This document shows positions 1-7,116 of a stretch of 64,000 bases of DNA, one piece after another. Each line of letters begins with the position of its first letter. Position 1 is the first letter of the stretch. Source of the stretch: Methylorubrum rhodinum. GTDB taxonomy: Bacteria; Pseudomonadota; Alphaproteobacteria; Rhizobiales; Beijerinckiaceae. A program made the translations under genes and the position numbers. A model generated the notes under the pieces. That model was not told the DNA's origin, did not search any database, and worked only from the letters and a program-made list of their open reading frames with translations. The DNA is taken from the NCBI RefSeq assembly GCF_014199935.1, contig NZ_JACHOP010000003.1, positions 62,001-126,000 of the forward strand, given 5' to 3'.

Positions 1-109
1 TGACGCCCGGCGGCGGCGCGCCGGGCGCCTGCGCGAGCGCGCCGCCGCCCCCGAGCAGGGCGGCGATCAGCGGCGAGGCGAGGAAAAGAGGCCGGAGGCT
101 GCGCATCAT
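1..109 (-). CDS. Small secreted protein, N-terminal fragment cut by the window edge
   Basis: Reading leftwards from a double ATG (109 and 106), 36 codons stay open to the window edge. An AGGGAA ribosome-binding site lies just upstream. The peptide is a textbook Sec signal: a short basic start (MMRSLR), a Leu/Ala/Gly hydrophobic core and an ALA-Q cleavage site. It then begins a Pro/Gly/Ala-rich mature part (APGAPPPGV). The AQ junction and low-complexity mature start resemble the small secreted proteins at 33381, 33691, 37680 and 38147, so it may belong to the same family. The rest of the gene lies outside the window and its function is unknown. Confidence 0.6.
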   Translation of the reverse strand, partial: MMRSLRPLFLASPLIAALLGGGGALAQAPGAPPPGV

Positions 110-200
110 TCGGTTCCCTGCATGGCGCGGCCTAATCCGTGCGGTGCGGGATCGGGCGTGCGCTCGCGCACATGGCATTCACAATTCGTTCAGAACCCTG

Positions 201-255
201 GAGCATCGGTCCGAAGGGTGGAAACCGGCTTTCGGAAAAAGCCGATGCGGCACAA
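201..255 (+). repeat. Dispersed hairpin repeat, copy 1
   Basis: A 55-base element begins GAGCATCGGTCCGAAGG, contains a CCGAA / TTCGG hairpin, and ends GCCGATGCGGCACA. Related copies lie at 3955-4010 (inverted), 12332-12387, 14026-14082 and 34934-34987. This copy lies between two minus-strand genes and may act as an RNA hairpin or terminator. Confidence 0.75.
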
Positions 256-329
256 TGCTGTAGGTGCCCGGCGGCCAAACGCCTTCCCCCAGGGCGCATC
301 CCCGCCAAGGCGCGTCCTCCCAAGACGCC

Positions 330-653
330 TCACGCCTCGATCGGCTCGCCCGCGCCGTACCAATCCTTGAAGGCGCCCTTGTAATGCTCGGTGATGTCGA
401 GCCCGGCTCCCTGCGCGGCGGCGAGCGCGTTGACCGAGCGGACCCCCGAGGCACAGGAGAAGACCGGCCGGCGCCCGTCCGCCTCGACCAGCGCCTTCAG
501 GGCCTCCGGATCGAAGGTCGAGAGCGGGAACGAGACCGAGCCGGGGATGTGGCCACGGGCGAATTCGTGGTCCTCGCGCACGTCGATGAGCAGCAGCGTG
601 CCGTCCGCAATGCCCCGCTTGACCGTGTCCCGGTCGAGATCGATCACCTGCAT
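330..653 (-). CDS. Single-domain rhodanese-like sulfurtransferase
   Basis: A 107-residue protein that is essentially one rhodanese domain. It has the early LLIDVRE motif with HIPGS, and the active-site loop CASGVRS with the persulfide cysteine at C67. Such proteins move sulfane sulfur from thiosulfate or another donor to a thiol acceptor in the cytoplasm; the partner here is not evident. The ATG at 653 is preferred over in-frame upstream starts because AGGAAAG lies about 14 bases before it and the domain begins immediately after. It stands alone, divergent from the gene at 1097. Confidence 0.85.
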   Translation of the reverse strand: MQVIDLDRDTVKRGIADGTLLLIDVREDHEFARGHIPGSVSFPLSTFDPEALKALVEADGRRPVFSCASGVRSVNALAAAQGAGLDITEHYKGAFKDWYGAGEPIEA

Positions 654-1096
654 CGTCGCGCAACTTTCCTGGGAAGGAAGGCGCCGCGGCAGGTTCGGTC
701 GAGCCGAGATGCGCGACGCCGACAAGGAGTATTTTGACCTTTAAGGCCGATTTCGGCCGCCTGGCAATCGCGGCCCCGGGCTTGAGATGCGCCCTGTCGC
801 CGCCCGGCGTCCGGCGGCCGATGCCGGGATGTATGGCCGGCGACCACCCGCCCTGCAACGGGGCGAACCCCTGTCCATGGATGCGCAAGGGAAATCGAGC
901 GCAGGTGCCATTTGTTCAGAATGTCCAGCCCGCCGCTGGCCGATCGTTGTGCCGCGGATCGCACACCATAAGTTTTTTCCACGTTGAGAGCCGATCCCAC
1001 TAGGAAGCACTCGGCTGGGGATGGGTATCCGATTTGTGTATTGCAGGAATCGGATTTTTAGGGGAAGTCATTCCTGTCGCGACGAGGGAGTTTGCT
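654..1096. other. Intergenic region between divergent genes
   Basis: This 443-base stretch separates the divergent rhodanese gene and the gene at 1097, so promoters for both must lie here. I see a small hairpin (GGCCG-ATTT-CGGCC, 745-758) close to the rhodanese start and a drop in GC near 1000-1090. The short open frames across it have no convincing start or codon pattern. No RNA gene was recognised. Confidence 0.4.
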
Positions 1097-1618
1097 GTGT
1101 TTCACGGTCGTTTTGGACGCGTTGCAGTCGGTGCCATTGCTTTTTTCCTGTGGGCCAATGAGCCGACTATGGCGAAAAAGTACAAAGTTGTACCCGGTGA
1201 CCCGCCGATCACGGTCGATATCCCCGCGGCTTGGGATGTGACGGACAGCAAGCGCGGCATTCAAGCCAGTACGGCCGATGAAGAGGTTTATATTTGGTTT
1301 GAGAACTACAAGCCAAATCAATTCGAAAAAATTCTGGACGAACATAAAAAATACTTCGACGAGCAGGGTGTGAAAATAACAGGAGAGCCGAAGCAGGACG
1401 AAAAAGCCTACACTAATTTCGTTATCAAGAAATCAGATTATCCTGCAACATATGAAGGCAAGCCGACCGTACTGCGATACCTCTCGGTCGTGCCGCGATC
1501 CGAGGAAAAGCGGCACCTTCTCGTCTGCTATTGGGCTTCGCCGGACGGTGATAAGGAATACGCCGATGAGATGGAGAAGATGATGAAGAGCTTGGGTGCT
1601 TCAATCGACGAACAGTGA
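1097..1618 (+). CDS. Hypothetical secreted protein from lower-GC DNA
   Basis: A 173-residue protein starting at GTG 1097, with GGGAG six bases upstream. In-frame upstream starts would only add residues ahead of the signal sequence. The N-terminus (GRFGRVAVGAIAFFLWANEP) looks like a Sec signal peptide with cleavage near TMA-KKYK. The mature part is charged and Lys/Glu/Asp-rich. Its pattern of beta segments (IPAAWDVTDSKRGI, VYIWFENYKP, LRYLSVVPRSEEK, LLVCYWASPDGDKEY) and an amphipathic C-terminal helix vaguely resembles PsbP/DUF1795-like folds, but I cannot assign a family. AT content is clearly higher than in neighbouring genes, consistent with recent acquisition. Confidence 0.65.
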   Translation: MFHGRFGRVAVGAIAFFLWANEPTMAKKYKVVPGDPPITVDIPAAWDVTDSKRGIQASTADEEVYIWFENYKPNQFEKILDEHKKYFDEQGVKITGEPKQDEKAYTNFVIKKSDYPATYEGKPTVLRYLSVVPRSEEKRHLLVCYWASPDGDKEYADEMEKMMKSLGASIDEQ

Positions 1619-1742
1619 CCGCAAGAATGCGGCGGGGTCACGCAGGCCCGTCCTATCGAGTTCTTGAGGTGACGCCCCGGCAGGGAAGGGGCCAGTACGA
1701 TTTGCGAAATTCCTGATTTCTGCACGGGATGGCCAACGAAGA

Positions 1743-1771
1743 AGCCCCGCCTCCTTGTCGGAGACGGGGCT
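1743..1771 (-). terminator. Hairpin terminator for the 1831 gene
   Basis: AGCCCCGCCTCC (1743-1754) pairs with GGAGACGGGGCT (1760-1771) across a TTGTC loop, a 12-base-pair stem with one mismatch. It lies 60 bases past the stop of the minus-strand gene. A T-rich but imperfect run (TCTTCGTT) follows on that strand. Confidence 0.55.
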
Positions 1772-1830
1772 GAAGCGCCGAGGCGAGGGGCGCTCGAACG
1801 GATCGCTCCGGCGCTGTCGGTGAGACCTGA

Positions 1831-2169
1831 TCAGCAGGCGGGAACGCGGCGCGAGCCGATCCGGATGCCGTCCTCGTCGAAGATCGGGCTGTTGCGGAAG
1901 CCACAGCCGCCGTAGGTGCTTTCGTGGCCACCGCGCACCTGACGGAAACCGCCGTCATAGCCGCCGCGAACCGGGCGGTAGTCGGAGCGATACTCGTTCT
2001 CCTGGGCGCGGGAGCTGGCCGCACCGGCGATGGCAGCGACCGCCGTGCCAAGGATGCCGATGGCGACCACCTTGCCGAGGTTGCCGGCCTGAGCCTGGGA
2101 GGTGGGGGTGAGGGTGGCAGCCGAGAGGGTGAGGGCGGCCACGGCGGCGGTGAGGGACTTCTTGAACAT
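1831..2169 (-). CDS. Small secreted protein with two C-terminal cysteines
   Basis: A 112-residue protein starting at ATG 2169 with GGAGA eight bases upstream. It has a Sec signal peptide (MFKKSLTAAVAALTLSAAT, cleavage around AQA-G), then a Gly/Ala hydrophobic stretch (VVAIGILGTAVAAIAGAAS). That stretch resembles a glycine-zipper segment. The C-terminal half is Arg/Gly/Tyr-rich and contains GGCGFRNSP and the terminal RRVPAC, so a disulfide is possible. Small proteins of this type are common in Methylobacterium-like genomes and are uncharacterised. A periplasmic or envelope location is inferred; no function is assigned. Confidence 0.7.
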   Translation of the reverse strand: MFKKSLTAAVAALTLSAATLTPTSQAQAGNLGKVVAIGILGTAVAAIAGAASSRAQENEYRSDYRPVRGGYDGGFRQVRGGHESTYGGCGFRNSPIFDEDGIRIGSRRVPAC

Positions 2170-2345
2170 GACACGGTCTCCTGTCGGGGTGAGGGAGGCG
2201 GTGCCTGTCTGAGCGCCCCGCCGATCCGGTTGGTCGGCCCGCTCTCTCGCCGGCCGATGACCAAGGGATAACCCCACCCGGTCCGGAGAACTGTGAGACG
2301 GATCACACAGACCTGTGCCGTGTCAAAATCCTTGACTCATGGACG

Positions 2346-2363
2346 GTCCGCAAATGGGCGGAC
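2346..2363 (-). terminator. Possible weak terminator after the glycosyltransferase gene
   Basis: GTCCGC and GCGGAC form a 6-base-pair stem around AAATGG, about 40 bases past the stop of the minus-strand gene ending at 2402. There is no clear T run, so termination is only suggested. Confidence 0.25.
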
Positions 2364-2401
2364 ACGGCCCTCCATAAGGTCCCGCCGATCAGGTTTCTGC
2401 C

Positions 2402-3715
2402 CTACGCCCCCGGCAGCGCGGCGAGCGCCGCCTCGACCCGCTCGAAATGCGCGGCCCAGGTCGGCGCCGCGTAGCCCGCGAGCCGCCCGGCCAGCTCCGC
2501 CCGCAGCCGCGAGCCCGGTTCCGAGAGCGCCAGCACCGCCTGCGTCCAGCCGGGCCCGTCGAGGGGATCGAGGAAGTGGGCGAAGCTCCCTGCGATCTCG
2601 CGGTGGACCGGGATGTCGGAGGCGATCACCGGCAGGCCGCTCGCCGCCGCCTCGACCACCGGCAGGCCGTAGCCCTCGATGAAGGAGGGCATCAGGAGCG
2701 CGGTGGCGTCGCGCATCAGCCGGGCGAGGCCGTGGGTGGTCAGCCCGACCACCTCGCGGACATGGGCGCGCACCGCCGGGCAGCGGTCGAGCATGTCGGC
2801 GACGTTCTCGATCTCCCAGCCGCGGCGGCCCACCAGCACGAGGCGGGGCGTGCCCTCTCCCAGCCGCTCGGCGAGGTCGCGCCAGAGGTTGAGCAGCAGC
2901 AGGTGGTTCTTGCGCGGCTCGATCGTGCCGATGACGACGAAGGTCGGGCGGCGCGCCTCGCCCGCCTCCTCCCCGGCGGCGGTGAAGACCGGCTCGACCC
3001 CGAGCGGCGCCACCGTCAGCGGCTTTCGGCCCAGCCCCCGGTCGAGCGTGTAGCGGGTGAAGCGCTCGCCGACGTCCCCTGAATTGACGACGACGTGGGC
3101 GGCATGGCGCGCCACCGTCTCCATGCGGGCCTCGTGGCGCTCCGCCTCGCCCGGGCGGCCGTATTCGGGATGCGAGATCGGGATCAGGTCGTGGACGAAG
3201 AAGACCGGCCGCACGTCGCGGCGCCCGTAGAGCCAATCGAACCGCCCCGGACGGTCGAGCCGCAGATGCGAGGTGTGGAGATAGACCGCCCCCTCCGGCA
3301 GGCGCTCGAGGCCGGCGGCGCGCCAGGCGCGCAGCGTCGTCTCGGCTTGCAGACGGCGGCGGCGCCAGGACGCCGCCCGCCCCTCGTGTCCCGTCGGCGA
3401 CCGGGCCCCCTGCCCGAGGGGACCGCCGGTCTCGAACGTGCCGCTGAGGGCGCGATAGACCGGGTCGTCCTCCGCCGTGACGTCCTCGACCCAACCCGCC
3501 GCCACGGCCTCGACGACCTCCAGGGCCGCTGCGCGTTCGAGGATGCGCGGCCCGATCTCGGTCGAGACGAGGCCGAACCGCTGGCCGTCCCCCTCGGCTC
3601 CCCCGAGCATGTGCCGGGCATAGGCGAGGTCGACCCGATCGATTCCGGTGGGGCTGGCGTGGCGCAGACGCGTGATGAGGCGGGTCAGGTCGACGGCGAC
3701 GGGGCGCGCGGGCAT
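2402..3715 (-). CDS. GT4-type (GT-B) glycosyltransferase
   Basis: A 437-residue protein with a C-terminal glycosyltransferase group 1 domain. Visible motifs are VVIGTIEPRKNH (start of the second Rossmann domain), LVLVGRRGWE, and SFIEGYGLPVVEAAASGLPV. The last contains the E(x7)E motif that binds the nucleotide-sugar donor. The N-terminal half carries HDLIPISHPEY and VVVNSGDVGERF, typical of GT4 mannosyl- or rhamnosyl-transferases. It probably adds a sugar to a cell-surface glycan; donor and acceptor cannot be read from sequence. ATG 3715 is chosen because homologous-looking sequence starts there; an in-frame GTG at 3766 adds 17 low-complexity residues. It stands alone. Confidence 0.85.
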   Translation of the reverse strand: MPARPVAVDLTRLITRLRHASPTGIDRVDLAYARHMLGGAEGDGQRFGLVSTEIGPRILERAAALEVVEAVAAGWVEDVTAEDDPVYRALSGTFETGGPLGQGARSPTGHEGRAASWRRRRLQAETTLRAWRAAGLERLPEGAVYLHTSHLRLDRPGRFDWLYGRRDVRPVFFVHDLIPISHPEYGRPGEAERHEARMETVARHAAHVVVNSGDVGERFTRYTLDRGLGRKPLTVAPLGVEPVFTAAGEEAGEARRPTFVVIGTIEPRKNHLLLLNLWRDLAERLGEGTPRLVLVGRRGWEIENVADMLDRCPAVRAHVREVVGLTTHGLARLMRDATALLMPSFIEGYGLPVVEAAASGLPVIASDIPVHREIAGSFAHFLDPLDGPGWTQAVLALSEPGSRLRAELAGRLAGYAAPTWAAHFERVEAALAALPGA

Positions 3716-3954
3716 GGGGTCTCGGGCTTCGGCTCTCGGGCGGATCGTCGTGCGGAGCCGGAACACCGTGCGGGCCGAAAAGGTCCGGCTTCAGCGCGCC
3801 CGTGGAGACGCCGGCCGGACCTCCTTAGAACGCTTTGCAGGAACAGGCGACACGGGCTCGCTCGCTCCCGTTCGGCGGAACGGTGACGGATCGGAGCGGC
3901 GGCGGCGACGCGACCCCCGTCCCGCCGCCGTCACGGACGAGGCTCCGGATCCTC

Positions 3955-4010
3955 GTGCCGCATCGACTTTTTCCGAGAGCCGGAAACGACGTTTCGGGCC
4001 GATCGCTAAT
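3955..4010 (-). repeat. Dispersed hairpin repeat, copy 2 (inverted)
   Basis: This is the same element as at 201-255, in the opposite orientation. Read on the minus strand it holds GATCGGCCCGAAACG, then CCGGCTCTCGG, then AAAAAGTCGATGCGGCAC. It overlaps the stop codon of the 4006-4608 gene, so the repeat also supplies that gene's 3' end and probably its terminator. Confidence 0.7.
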
Positions 4011-4608
4011 GCCGCACCGGCATCGCCGGCTGGGAGCGGCTCGCGATCTCCCGGGCCACTTCGAGCAGCACGACATCGACGAGATCGCGCAGGCGGGGAT
4101 TGCCGCTCGCGTCGATGGCGCGCCGGGCCGCGATGAGCAGGCCCGCCGCCTCGTCGATCGCCGCCCCGGCGGCGTCTTCGGCGAGGCCGAGCACGGCGCG
4201 GGCCTCGGTCCCGACCTCGGCGGCGTCCACGAGGGTCCCCTCCCCGCGGATCGGACGGCCCAGAGCATCGCGAAGGATGCGGCCCCGGCACAGCAGCCGG
4301 CGCGGCCGCGGCCGGGCGGCGGCGCACAGCTCGATGAGAACGACGTCGTCCTCTTCCGTGGCGCGGCGGACCTCGCCGAGGAAGCGCTCGACATCCGACC
4401 CCTCGAGGCCCGCCGTCGCCCGCTCGCTCTGCAGCGGCCGTCCGGCGAGCCCCGGATCGCCCGCCATCAGCGCCGCCGCCCCCTCGTCGAGGAGGAAGCG
4501 TCCCGAGGGCGGGTCCCATTCCCAGGTTCCCACCAGCCCGGCCTCGGCCAGGGTCCTGACGAATCCCGGCACCGCGCCCTGCGCTGCACCACTGCGTCTG
4601 CGTTTCAC
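4006..4608 (-). CDS. PAS-domain-like protein downstream of luxI
   Basis: A 200-residue protein starting at GTG 4608, with GGGAG seven bases upstream. Residues about 20-135 read like a PAS fold: GLVGTWEWDPPSGRFLLDE opens the domain, and a final strand GRILRDALGRPIRGEGTLVD closes it. The last 60 residues are helical and Ala/Leu-rich. There is no kinase, GGDEF or HTH domain, so any signalling role would need a partner. It follows luxI by 109 bases on the same strand and is probably co-transcribed. A quorum-linked sensory role is inferred from position only. Its stop codon lies in a dispersed repeat. Confidence 0.6.
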   Translation of the reverse strand: MKRRRSGAAQGAVPGFVRTLAEAGLVGTWEWDPPSGRFLLDEGAAALMAGDPGLAGRPLQSERATAGLEGSDVERFLGEVRRATEEDDVVLIELCAAARPRPRRLLCRGRILRDALGRPIRGEGTLVDAAEVGTEARAVLGLAEDAAGAAIDEAAGLLIAARRAIDASGNPRLRDLVDVVLLEVAREIASRSQPAMPVRH

Positions 4609-4717
4609 GTCAATTCTCCCCGCGCAGGATGCGTCAGGTTGAAGGAAATCGGAAGCCCGATGCCGCCGCGGCGTGCCGGCGGTGCCGGTGCGCGGCGGTT
4701 CCGGGCCTGTTCCGTCG

Positions 4718-5353
4718 TCACGAGGCCAGCTGCGCCACGCTCGTGCGCGGGGGCGCCAGCACGGAGCGCGCATCGCCGCGCTTGTTCTGGAGCTGGCGCA
4801 GGGAGCGCCGGTCGAAGGCGGCCTCGACCGCCACGATCTCCTCGCCCTCGATCTCGTGCGGCAGGCCGAGCGGGATCGCCCGCAGATGGAGCTGCAGCAG
4901 GCGCAGGATCCAGCTCGTCGGCATCTCGGAGACGAAGCTCGACACCCCCCGCGGCAGGCCCCACTCGACGATGCCGGTCATCAGCGCGAGGGCGGTCGGG
5001 TTGAGGCGCCGGCCCGAGGTGCGGGCGCTCTCGGCCACGCAGATGCGGCCCCACTCGACCACGTGCGCGCCGGAGGGCGGCGCGCCCTCGCAGAGCTGCG
5101 GCAGCACCATCGGCAGCAGGTAGGGACGGGTGGTGGGCAGGAGGCGCGAATAGCCGATCACGGTCTCGCTCTCGTCGAGGGCCAGGAGATGCACGGCGTG
5201 CTCGTCGTCGAACTCGTCGATCTCGCGCCGGTCCGGGCGGGCGAGGTTGCTCCAGCCGAGTTCCTCGACGAAGACCCGATGCCTCAGGCGGAAGGCCTGA
5301 TCCATGGCACCGGCGTAATCTTGCATGTTGTCCGCAGTCACGACATGGATCAT
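4718..5353 (-). CDS. luxI: Acyl-homoserine-lactone synthase (LuxI family)
   Basis: A 211-residue protein with the invariant LuxI residues in order: R24, F28 and W34 (FRLRHRVFVEELGW), D46, D49, R70 (IGYSRLLPT), and E100 and R103 (HVVEWGRICVAE). LuxI enzymes join the acyl group of acyl-ACP or acyl-CoA to S-adenosylmethionine to make the diffusible quorum signal; the acyl chain cannot be predicted. The ATG at 5353 has GAGGTG upstream. The C-terminus beyond the GNAT-like core is Arg/Gln-rich. No luxR-type regulator is present in the window. A palindrome 58 bases upstream is a candidate lux box. Confidence 0.93.
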   Translation of the reverse strand: MIHVVTADNMQDYAGAMDQAFRLRHRVFVEELGWSNLARPDRREIDEFDDEHAVHLLALDESETVIGYSRLLPTTRPYLLPMVLPQLCEGAPPSGAHVVEWGRICVAESARTSGRRLNPTALALMTGIVEWGLPRGVSSFVSEMPTSWILRLLQLHLRAIPLGLPHEIEGEEIVAVEAAFDRRSLRQLQNKRGDARSVLAPPRTSVAQLAS

Positions 5354-5410
5354 GGGAGCACCTCTTCGGAAATCCGAAGAAGTCGTCCCAGAACAGGTGC
5401 GCGTCCGGCA

Positions 5411-5426
5411 CTACGGGTTCCCGTAG
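5411..5426. promoter_or_regulatory. Candidate lux-box-like palindrome upstream of luxI
   Basis: CTACGGG-TT-CCCGTAG is a perfect palindrome centred 65 bases from the luxI start codon. A LuxR-type site centred near -42 would put transcription start about 20 bases before the ATG, which fits. No LuxR gene is nearby, so the binding protein is unknown. Confidence 0.4.
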
Positions 5427-5610
5427 GGTTTTGCGCACGCGTGCTGCGGATGAAGAGCCCGCAGGGTCGCCGCCGCGAATCGATGCGGAGGAACTCTATC
5501 TTGGATTGTGTCGACGACTCAAGCCCGAACGGGCCGGCCCGCGACGTCTTGAGTTTCGGCCCGACAGGGAAACGGAAAGCGGAGGCCGCGATCGTCGCCG
5601 GCCATTCCCG

Positions 5611-5659
5611 GGCGATCGTCCTCCCGCGCGGGCCCACACCGCGCGGGAGGACGATCGCC
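5611..5659. repeat. Perfect 19-bp inverted repeat
   Basis: Positions 5611-5629 and 5641-5659 are exact reverse complements, separated by 11 bases (GGGCCCACACC). The arm starts GGCGATCGTCC. It lies between divergent luxI and the RND operon, with no T run on either side. Function unknown. Confidence 0.8.
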
Positions 5660-5837
5660 GCAAAGGATGTCCGGAAACGAAAGGGGACTCGCTCGGTCCC
5701 GGAAGGCCGAATGCCCTGCAAATTCGCGAAAGGAAGGGTCGGACTGGCGGGGAGCCACCTTGCCCGCTTGTTCCGGGCCATTGCCTGAAACTTCAGACGC
5801 TCCTTTCCGTCAGCTCAACAGCGGTGTCGGTCGGTCT

Positions 5838-5861
5838 TTATACATGATATAATTAATTTAA
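5838..5861. promoter_or_regulatory. AT-rich site sharing TACATGAT with the tetR upstream region
   Basis: An AT-rich island (TTTATACATGATATAATTAA) in otherwise GC-rich DNA shares the octamer TACATGAT with 10460-10467, just upstream of the tetR gene. It may be a TetR operator for the RND operon that starts 170 bases downstream, but the distance is long. The rest of 5354-6030 holds the inverted repeat, a TGGGAC-GT-GTCCCA palindrome near 5907 and the promoter at 5956. Confidence 0.3.
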
Positions 5862-5955
5862 TCGAGCATGGAGGAGCGCGCCCGGGCCATCCTCAACCGT
5901 CTCATCGTGGGACGTGTCCCATCGCACCGGACGAGGGGCGCTCGACAGAGTTCCA

Positions 5956-5995
5956 TTGACGCCGCCACCCCCTCATAATAGATTTTTATCGTAAT
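5956..5995 (+). promoter_or_regulatory. Promoter of the RND efflux operon
   Basis: TTGACG at 5956-5961 and TAGATT at 5979-5984 are spaced 17 bases. ATCGTAAT follows at 5988-5995. The same arrangement (TTGAC to ATCGTAAT, exactly 32 bases) occurs at 11166-11205 before the beta-propeller gene, so both promoters probably share a regulator. Confidence 0.55.
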
Positions 5996-6030
5996 CTTTT
6001 TTGTCGAGGACGTGGGTGGGGAGGCGTTCG

Positions 6031-7116
6031 ATGGACACGAGATGGTTCGTTCTGCTCGGTGGCTTGGCGCTGGCCGGATGCACGCCGGGCGAGACGGCGG
6101 TGGCGCCCGACCCGCCGCTGGTTCAGACCGTCGAGGTCGCCCCGGCCGCGGCCGGGATCGCGCGCTACACCGGTGTCGTCCGGGCGCGCACGGAGAGCAA
6201 TCTCGGCTTCCGCGTCGGCGGCAAGATCTTCGAGCGCCTCGTCGATCCGGGGGACCACGTGCGACGCGGCCAGCCGCTGATGCGGCTCGACCGGACCGAC
6301 TTCACCCTCGCCCTCAACGCCGCGCGGGCCTCGGTCGAGGCCGCACGGGCCCAGATGATCAAGGCCAGGGCCGACGAGGAGCGCAGCCGCAAGCTCGTCG
6401 GCGAGGGCTGGACCTCGCGCCAGACCTACGATCAGAACAAGGCGGCGGCGGATGCGGCCATCGCCCAGTTCGCTTCCGCCGAGGCCCAGGCGAGCCAGAT
6501 CGCCAACCAAGCCGGCTATTCCGAGCTTCAGGCCGACGCCGACGGGGTGGTGATGGAGGTGCCCTCCGAGCCCGGCCAGGTCGTCGCCGCCGGCCAGACC
6601 GTGGTGCGCCTCGCCCGTGACGGCGCCCGCGAGGCGGAAGTCTTCCTGCCCGAGGCGAGCCGCCGCCTCGCGACGGGCATCGCCTCCGCCACGCTCTACG
6701 CCGAGGGCGAGGCCACCTACCCGGCGCGCCTGCGGGAACTCTCCGCCACCGCCGACCCGGCGACCCGCACCTACCGGGCCCGCTACATCCTCTCCGGCGG
6801 CGGCGAGGACGCGCCGCTGGGCGCCACCGTGACGCTCCGGCTCAAGCCTGCCGAGGCCGGGCGCCCGGCCTCCGTGGCGGTGCCGCTCGGCGCCCTGTTC
6901 GATGCAGGGTCGGGCTCGGCCGTGTGGCGGCTCGACGCGGCGACGGGCACGGTCGAGGCGCAGCCCGTCGCCATCGCCCGCCTGTCCGAGGAGAGCGCGG
7001 AGGTCGCCTCCGGCCTGAGCCCCGGCGACCGGATCGTGGCCCTCGGCGCCCACCTCCTCAGGGCGGGGCAGATCGTGCGTCAGGCGCCCTCCAGCATGAC
7101 GGGGGGGGCCAAATGA
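6031..7116 (+). CDS. RND efflux periplasmic adaptor lipoprotein (HlyD/MFP family)
   Basis: A 361-residue membrane-fusion protein. The N-terminus is a lipoprotein signal with lipobox LAGC (Cys about residue 17), so it is anchored in a membrane from the periplasmic side. Then come a barrel-sandwich half (VGGKIFERLVDPGDHVRRGQ), a coiled-coil hairpin rich in Ala/Arg/Glu (about residues 85-165), the second lipoyl half (ADADGVVMEV) and beta-barrel/membrane-proximal parts. ATG 6031 has GGGGAGG six bases upstream. It overlaps the RND pump gene by four bases (ATGA), indicating translational coupling. It bridges the pump to an outer-membrane channel; no channel gene is in this operon. Confidence 0.92.
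   Translation: MDTRWFVLLGGLALAGCTPGETAVAPDPPLVQTVEVAPAAAGIARYTGVVRARTESNLGFRVGGKIFERLVDPGDHVRRGQPLMRLDRTDFTLALNAARASVEAARAQMIKARADEERSRKLVGEGWTSRQTYDQNKAAADAAIAQFASAEAQASQIANQAGYSELQADADGVVMEVPSEPGQVVAAGQTVVRLARDGAREAEVFLPEASRRLATGIASATLYAEGEATYPARLRELSATADPATRTYRARYILSGGGEDAPLGATVTLRLKPAEAGRPASVAVPLGALFDAGSGSAVWRLDAATGTVEAQPVAIARLSEESAEVASGLSPGDRIVALGAHLLRAGQIVRQAPSSMTGGAK

Noticed and set aside
644..1010. Overlapping frames on both strands in the rhodanese upstream gap
   Set aside because: Arg/Pro-rich shadow translations without start signals, typical of high-GC noise.
5869..5979. 36-codon frame starting MEERARAILN before the RND promoter
   Set aside because: No clear ribosome-binding site or homology, and it runs into the promoter at 5956; too short to support.
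6924..7112. N-terminal extension of the RND pump frame to 6924
   Set aside because: It lies wholly within the adaptor gene; ATG 7113 starts a standard RND TM1 and overlaps the adaptor stop by ATGA.
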